Of a DNA stretch of 37,406 nt, positions 32,644 to 37,406 are shown one piece after another; positions within the stretch are counted from its first letter, which is position 1, and the number at the start of each line of letters is the position of its first letter. The notes below the pieces were generated by a model. The model saw nothing but the letters and a program-made list of their open reading frames with translations, did no database searches and had not been told where the DNA came from. Source of the DNA: Haloimpatiens lingqiaonensis (lineage in GTDB: Bacteria; Bacillota; Clostridia; Clostridiales; Clostridiaceae); NCBI RefSeq assembly GCF_901447495.1, contig NZ_CABDWS010000028.1, positions 1 to 37,406 on the forward strand. Direction: 5' to 3'. A program made the position numbers and the translations under genes.

Positions 32644-33064
32644 TTTTAAGTTCCCCCTTTAATACGTTTTTTATATATTTATTTTGCAGTTTATATTTTA
32701 ATAATGTAGTATAAACTACCTTATTAATCTAAATTTATATCTATCTATTATATCTATCTACTTTTATCTATCACCTATGTACTTCTTACCTTTTACCTAT
32801 TACTTCTTATTCTTACTTTTTCCCTTTATCTCAATCAATAAAATCACTTCATGTATATATTCAATTTTTATTTACAAAATTCCTTCTAAAACTTATACTT
32901 TTATTTAAATTTAATTTAATGTTTTAAATTTTTAGTCAATTAATGTTATTTCCGTGATTTTTAAAATACACTAAAATAAAATCCATACCCCTAGAGCATA
33001 TATTAAAAATTTAGAAAACAATTAGAAATTTGAATTTACATTCTTCTGTTTTTTCATTTTTTAC
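32644..33064 (-). other. Long oppA leader, gene-free
   Basis: About 420 bases between the inferred promoter and the oppA start. It is AT-rich and contains TATC-TATC runs (32738-32775) and TTACTTC/TTACC-type heptamers (32780-32818). I see no riboswitch that I recognise. Confidence 0.55.
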
Positions 33065-33093
33065 ATATTATCATAATTTTTTTTAAATGTCAA
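33065..33093 (-). promoter_or_regulatory. Sigma-A promoter of oppABCDF
   Basis: TTGACA (33088-33093), a 17-base spacer and TAATAT (33065-33070). It gives an unusually long leader. Confidence 0.8.
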
Positions 33094-33356
33094 ATTTACA
33101 CTTTACCTTTGTAAAGCTCTACATGTGCATTTATATTCATACCTTTTATCTATATTTATGAATATACTCAAGTATTTCAAATTCCATGTATATGCCCACA
33201 ACATACATTTATGCAGGTTTGTTTATTGTACATATTTCAAAAACATTTTTCATATTTAGTATTTATACAGAATATTAATTCAATACATTTTTTAAAAGCA
33301 AATATAATTTATGAAATATAGTTAATTTATTCATTCTATTTTTAGATATTAGAAAT

Positions 33357-33393
33357 CAAAAAAATGATAGCGGAAAATTCCACTATCATTTTT
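33357..33393 (-). terminator. Terminator of the second oppA
   Basis: On the minus strand AAATGATAG..GGAA and TTCCGCTATCATTT pair and are followed by a T-run, about 20 bases past the stop codon. Confidence 0.9.
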
Positions 33394-33411
33394 ATTTAAT
33401 TTTTTATATTA

Positions 33412-35103
33412 TTATCTACCAGAAGTGTAAGCATATTTACATTCTGTTACACCAAATAATGGAGTCATTAAATCCTTAACATATTTACGTCTATAAGTAT
33501 TTCTCTTAGAGAAAGTAGTTGGAGCCACAGCAGCATCTTCATATAATAATACATTTTCAGCTTCTTTATAAGCTTCAAATCTTTCTTTTTCATCTAATGA
33601 ACTCATAGCTTTCTTAACTAAATCGTCGTATTTCTTATTTGACCAACCTGTTGGAACTATTCCAGCACCTGTCATCCACATGTCAAAGAATGTGTTAGGG
33701 TCATTATAGTCTCCTGTCCAAGCCATACCTGCTACTTGATATTGCATTTCATCTGTTCTCTTTTGGAATATTGGCCATTCAACATATTCAGCTTTTAAAT
33801 TAACTCCTAAAGTCTTTTTATACATTTGTTGTTGATATTCTGCATATGTTCTATACCATTGATCTGTTCCAGCAAATAGCATAGTAACTGTTAATTTACT
33901 TGGATCTGGATCTAAACCAGCCTCTTTTAATCCTTCAGAAAGTAAAGCTTTAGCATCACTATTTTCTTCAGCTAATTTTTTAATTGGTTCTGCTTTTACA
34001 GTTTCTCTAAAATCCTTACCATTCAATTGTACTGATGGTGGACACCAAGAATATGCTGGAGCATTTCTTCCGTTAAATATAACGTTTGCCATATCATCTC
34101 TTGTTATACCAAGTGAGAATGCTTTTCTAACCTTTGCGTTAGAGAATAGTTTATCCTTTTGGTTAAAGAATGTATATCCTGTTGTTGGTAAGTATCCTTG
34201 TATGTTTATGAATTTTCCAGTACTATCAAACTTCTTAATCCATTCTTGTTTTGAAACTCCCATAGAGTCTATATCACCATTGTATAATGAGTTGTATGCT
34301 GCTGTTTGGTCTTTTATGATTTTCCAATTAACCTTTGAAAGTTTTACTTTATCTTTATCCCAATATTTATCGTTCTTTTCCATAACTATTTGGTTTTGAT
34401 GTGTCCAGTTTGTGATTTTAAATGGTCCACAATATACCTCTAGTGTATTTGCTTCTGTACCATATTTATCACCATGTTTTTTAACTATATCTTCTCTTTG
34501 AGGTAAGAATAATTTAAAATATGTTAAATCCAAGAAGTATGGACATGGTTGTTTTAATGTAAATTCTAGAGTTTTATCGTCTACAGCCTTAACTCCTAAT
34601 TGGTCAGCACTTCCTTTTCCAGCATTATATTCATCGGCACCTTTTATTGGTGATAATAAGAATGCGTAGTTAGAACCAGTTTCTGGTGCCAAAACTCTTT
34701 TTATTGAATATTCGAAATCTTTTGCTGTTACAGGTTTTCCATCAGACCAGTTATAGTCTCTTAAAGTAAATGTCCAAACTGTTCCATCTTCATTATGTTT
34801 CCATTCCTTTGCCCCTGCAGGTTTTATAACGTCTTTACCATCTTTATCTTGTTCAACTCTTGTTAATCCTTCATATACCTCTCCAAGTATTTGAGAAGAA
34901 TAAACGTCATTTGATTTTGCAAGGTCTAAAGATTTTGGTTCAGCCCCCAAGTTAAAGTTTAAATACTGATCCTTGTCCATTTTTTCTGCTGATGCTGAAT
35001 CTTTACTATTATCAGTTGTTTTTTTCTCCCCACATCCAGCTATAGCAGATGAAAGTAGAACAGTACTTCCTAACACTAAAGCTAATAATTTCTTACTTTT
35101 CAT
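33412..35103 (-). CDS. oppA: Oligopeptide-binding lipoprotein OppA paralogue 2
   Basis: A 563-residue family 5 solute-binding lipoprotein. The signal peptide and lipobox IAGC put C24 at the same place as in the other two copies. It shares MDKDQYLNFNLGAEPKSLD and most of its sequence with the copy at 35622-37319, more so than with the operon copy. Amino acids near the ligand pocket differ from place to place, which could change peptide preference. It has its own promoter (35267-35295) and terminator, so it can be made apart from oppBCDF. The ATG at 35103 follows GAGGGGGC. Confidence 0.93.
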   Translation of the reverse strand: MKSKKLLALVLGSTVLLSSAIAGCGEKKTTDNSKDSASAEKMDKDQYLNFNLGAEPKSLDLAKSNDVYSSQILGEVYEGLTRVEQDKDGKDVIKPAGAKEWKHNEDGTVWTFTLRDYNWSDGKPVTAKDFEYSIKRVLAPETGSNYAFLLSPIKGADEYNAGKGSADQLGVKAVDDKTLEFTLKQPCPYFLDLTYFKLFLPQREDIVKKHGDKYGTEANTLEVYCGPFKITNWTHQNQIVMEKNDKYWDKDKVKLSKVNWKIIKDQTAAYNSLYNGDIDSMGVSKQEWIKKFDSTGKFINIQGYLPTTGYTFFNQKDKLFSNAKVRKAFSLGITRDDMANVIFNGRNAPAYSWCPPSVQLNGKDFRETVKAEPIKKLAEENSDAKALLSEGLKEAGLDPDPSKLTVTMLFAGTDQWYRTYAEYQQQMYKKTLGVNLKAEYVEWPIFQKRTDEMQYQVAGMAWTGDYNDPNTFFDMWMTGAGIVPTGWSNKKYDDLVKKAMSSLDEKERFEAYKEAENVLLYEDAAVAPTTFSKRNTYRRKYVKDLMTPLFGVTECKYAYTSGR

Positions 35104-35266
35104 TTAAAAGCCCCCTCATTATTTATATTTATGTATTATAAAATTAATAATTATAATTATTAATTTTAAAATCTAATTTAAACATTACTGCTTTTATCTA
35201 CCAATGATTTTATTGGAATAATTAACTTCAATAGGAATCACTTACTAATTTTTGTTTGTTTTTATA

Positions 35267-35295
35267 AATATATCATACACTTTTACAATTGTCAA
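35267..35295 (-). promoter_or_regulatory. Sigma-A promoter of oppA paralogue 2
   Basis: TTGACA (35290-35295), a 17-base spacer and TATATT (35267-35272), about 160 bases before the start codon. Confidence 0.82.
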
Positions 35296-35350
35296 ATTTT
35301 TTTTACAACTTTGAGACACTTTTTTTACTTATTTTTTTTATAATTAATTT

Positions 35351-35507
35351 AGCCTTCGCAGTTATAAAATAAAAATATACACTTTGTAGGTAAGTAGTAC
35401 TCCCTACTTATTACCTAGCACCTAGCACCTAGTACCTAGAACCTTATCTCTTGCCTTATCTCTTGCCTTATATAGTGTAGAACTTAAAATTCATATGCGA
35501 AGGTTGA
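35351..35507. mobile_element. MITE-like element with heptamer cargo (157 bp)
   Basis: Left CCTTCGCAGTTATAAAATAA and right TGTAGAACTTAAAATTCATA, then TGCGAAGG, are the same ends as 22331-22493. The inner 8 bp of the terminal repeats carry a matching change on both sides (CCTTCGCA/TGCGAAGG in place of CTTTCGCA/TGCGAAAG). The interior is a TAGGTAC-type array (TACCTAG on the plus strand, 35413-35436) and a 12-base repeat (CTTATCTCTTGC). It lies between the promoter of oppA paralogue 2 and the terminator of paralogue 3. Confidence 0.75.
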
Positions 35508-35563
35508 GTAATTAATTTATTAATAATAAGATAGCAGCTTTACATTTTATTTTATAATAACAA

Positions 35564-35598
35564 AAGAGCACCTTAAATTACTCTAAGGTACTCTTTTT
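35564..35598 (-). terminator. Terminator of the third oppA
   Basis: On the minus strand AGAGTACCTTA and TAAGGTGCTCT pair and are followed by TTTTG, about 30 bases past the stop codon. Confidence 0.88.
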
Positions 35599-35621
35599 AA
35601 TAATTACTTTTTATTTACTTT

Positions 35622-37319
35622 TTATTTACTTCTACCATCAGTATACGCATATTTACATTCTACGCCACTACCAAATAATGGAGTCATTAAATTCTTAACA
35701 TATTTATATCTATAGGTATTTTTCTTTGAATAAGTAGTTGGAGCTATAACTGCATCTTCTACTAATAATATTTTTTCTGCTTCTTTATAAGCTTCAACCC
35801 TTTCCTTTTCATCTAATGAGCTCATAGCCTTTTTAATTAAATCATCATATTTCTTATTTGACCAGCCTGTTGGAACTATTCCCGCATCTGCCATCCACAT
35901 ATCAAAGAATGTATTAGGGTCATTATAGTCTCCTGTCCATCCCATACTAGCTACTTGATATTGTAATTCATCTGTTCTCTTTTGGAATACTCCCCATTCA
36001 ACATATTCAGCTTTTATATTTACACCTAAAGTCTTTTTATACATTTCTTGTTCATATTCTGCAAGAGTTCTATACCATTGGTCTGTTCCTGGGAACAATA
36101 TATTAACTGTTAATTTAGTTGGATCTTCATTCATTCCCAATTCTTTTAATCCTTTTTTAAGTAATTCTTTTGGATCTGGATTTTCTTCAGATAATTTCTT
36201 TATTGGTTCTTCGCCAACTGTTTCTCTAAAGTCTTTTCCATTTAATTGTACTGATGGTGGACACCATGCATATGCTGGAGCATTTTTACCCTTAGTTATA
36301 ACTTCAGCATAGTCATCCCTAGTAAATCCAAGTGAAAATGCCTTTCTTACATTAGCATTAGAGAACAATTTATCCTTTTGGTTAAAGAATACATAACCTG
36401 ATGATGGTAAGAAACCTTTTAAGTTATCGAATTTTCCAGTCTTCTCATATTTCTCTATCCATTCCTTCTTTGAAACTCCCAAAGAATCTATTTGTCCGCT
36501 ATATAATGCATTATAGGAAGCTGATTCATCTTTAATTATTTTAAAGTTAACTTTTGAAAGCTTAACTTGATCTTTATCCCAATACTTGTCATTCTTTTCT
36601 AGAACTATTTCGTTTTGGTGAGTCCATTTTGTCAATGTAAAAGGTCCACAGAATACTTCTAATGTATTTCCTTCAGTACCATATTTTTCACCGTGTTTTT
36701 CAACTATATCTTGCCTTTGTGGTAAGAACAATTTGAAATAAGTTAAATCTAGGAAATATGGGCATGGTTGTTTTAATGTAAATTCTAGAGTTTTATCATC
36801 TACTGCCTTTACTCCTACTGCATCTGCGCTACCTGTACCTGCATTGTACTCATCAGCACCTTTTATTGGTGACAACAAGAAAGCATAACTAGAACCAGTT
36901 TTTGGTGCTAATGTTCTCTTTAAAGAATACTCAAAATCCTGAGCTTTAACTGGTTTACCATCAGTCCAGTTGTAATCTCTTAAAGTAAATGTCCAAACTG
37001 TTCCATCTTCATTATGTTTCCATTCCTTTGCTCCGGCAGGTTTTACAACGTCTTTTCCATCTTTATCCTGTTCAACTCTTGTTAAACCCTCATATATTTC
37101 AGAGAATATTTGAGATGAGTAAATATCATTAGATCTTGATACATCTAGTGATTTTGGTTCAGCACCTAAATTAAAGTTTAAGTATTGATCCTTATCCATT
37201 TTTACTGTTTTTCCATCATCTTTATTACTTGCTGGTTTCTTTTCTCCACAGCCCACTAAAGCTGCTGATGCTAACAGTGTTGCCCCAAGTACTACTGCTA
37301 ATAATTTTTTACCTTTCAA
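35622..37319 (-). CDS. oppA: Oligopeptide-binding lipoprotein OppA paralogue 3
   Basis: A 565-residue family 5 solute-binding lipoprotein. The true start is probably TTG at 37317-37319, seven bases after AAGGGGG. The longest open frame begins 20 codons earlier but has no ribosome site, and it would put residues ahead of the signal peptide. With the TTG start, the lipobox LVGC places the cysteine at position 24, as in both other copies. It closely matches paralogue 2. The upstream promoter is near the right edge of the window. It is first in the A-A-A-B-C-D-F row. Confidence 0.93.
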   Translation of the reverse strand: MKGKKLLAVVLGATLLASAALVGCGEKKPASNKDDGKTVKMDKDQYLNFNLGAEPKSLDVSRSNDIYSSQIFSEIYEGLTRVEQDKDGKDVVKPAGAKEWKHNEDGTVWTFTLRDYNWTDGKPVKAQDFEYSLKRTLAPKTGSSYAFLLSPIKGADEYNAGTGSADAVGVKAVDDKTLEFTLKQPCPYFLDLTYFKLFLPQRQDIVEKHGEKYGTEGNTLEVFCGPFTLTKWTHQNEIVLEKNDKYWDKDQVKLSKVNFKIIKDESASYNALYSGQIDSLGVSKKEWIEKYEKTGKFDNLKGFLPSSGYVFFNQKDKLFSNANVRKAFSLGFTRDDYAEVITKGKNAPAYAWCPPSVQLNGKDFRETVGEEPIKKLSEENPDPKELLKKGLKELGMNEDPTKLTVNILFPGTDQWYRTLAEYEQEMYKKTLGVNIKAEYVEWGVFQKRTDELQYQVASMGWTGDYNDPNTFFDMWMADAGIVPTGWSNKKYDDLIKKAMSSLDEKERVEAYKEAEKILLVEDAVIAPTTYSKKNTYRYKYVKNLMTPLFGSGVECKYAYTDGRSK

Positions 37320-37361
37320 TTTAATGCCCCCTTTTGAAATATATTGAAATTTATTAATGTC

Positions 37362-37390
37362 AATATTCCATATTATCAAAAATATGTCAA
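37362..37390 (-). promoter_or_regulatory. Possible promoter of oppA paralogue 3
   Basis: TTGACA (37385-37390), a 17-base spacer and AATATT (37362-37367). The -10 is only partly consensus. A second TTGACA lies downstream, nearer the gene. Confidence 0.5.
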
Positions 37391-37406
37391 CTATGTAAAA
37401 TAAATT

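Noticed and set aside
37320-37379. 20 extra N-terminal residues for oppA paralogue 3
   Set aside because: No ribosome site precedes the upstream start, and the added residues would precede the lipoprotein signal peptide. The TTG at 37319 fits AAGGGGG and aligns with the paralogues.

Overview
The window is AT-rich Gram-positive chromosome. Gene content and order point to a spore-forming Clostridium of the C. botulinum group I / C. sporogenes kind. The main signs are two T-box leaders, the infC-rpmI-rplT operon, ytxC beside thrS, an alpha/beta-type small acid-soluble spore protein, strong AGGAGG ribosome sites and textbook sigma-A promoters. The genus is a confident inference; the species is a guess.

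Layout: 1-1441 is a gene-free mosaic of short repeats. From 1442 to 22277 every gene is on the minus strand: an FMN-dependent alpha-hydroxy-acid dehydrogenase, a DUF523/TudS-like protein, mutS2, a U32 peptidase-family (RlhA-like) protein, a glycosyltransferase, zapA, pheT and pheS (with a Phe T-box), a TrmH-type RNA methyltransferase, ktrA-ktrB, rplT-rpmI-infC (attenuated leader, probable AUU start on infC), thrS (with a Thr T-box) and ytxC. One plus-strand gene (DUF6873/GME-like) lies at 22607-23317. A minus-strand tRNA operon (Val-Asp-Phe-Gly-Cys), hslO, a SAM methyltransferase and a spore protein follow. The right end is an oligopeptide ABC importer, oppABCDF, preceded by two further complete oppA copies, each with its own promoter and terminator.

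The coding content is mostly conserved housekeeping: translation, tRNA charging, K+ uptake, DNA and ribosome rescue, peptide import and sporulation. The unusual part lies between the genes. Many intergenic regions are assembled from a small set of recurring modules: a 13-bp terminal-inverted-repeat element with changeable interior, a terminator hairpin, a GATTTTCC/GGAAAATC hairpin arm and a long palindrome. These are joined to tandem arrays of 7- or 8-bp units (TGACAAT, TGATATT, TAAGAAG, TAGGTAC, TAGTGGGC). The same constant module is followed by different arrays at different loci.

Every array unit contains a stop codon, and 7 and 8 are not multiples of 3, so an array of three or more units closes all three reading frames. 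In four genes (DUF523, mutS2, U32 and the GME-like gene) the gene's own stop codon is the stop triplet of an array unit. I consider this modular, stop-codon-anchored repeat system the most interesting thing in the window.
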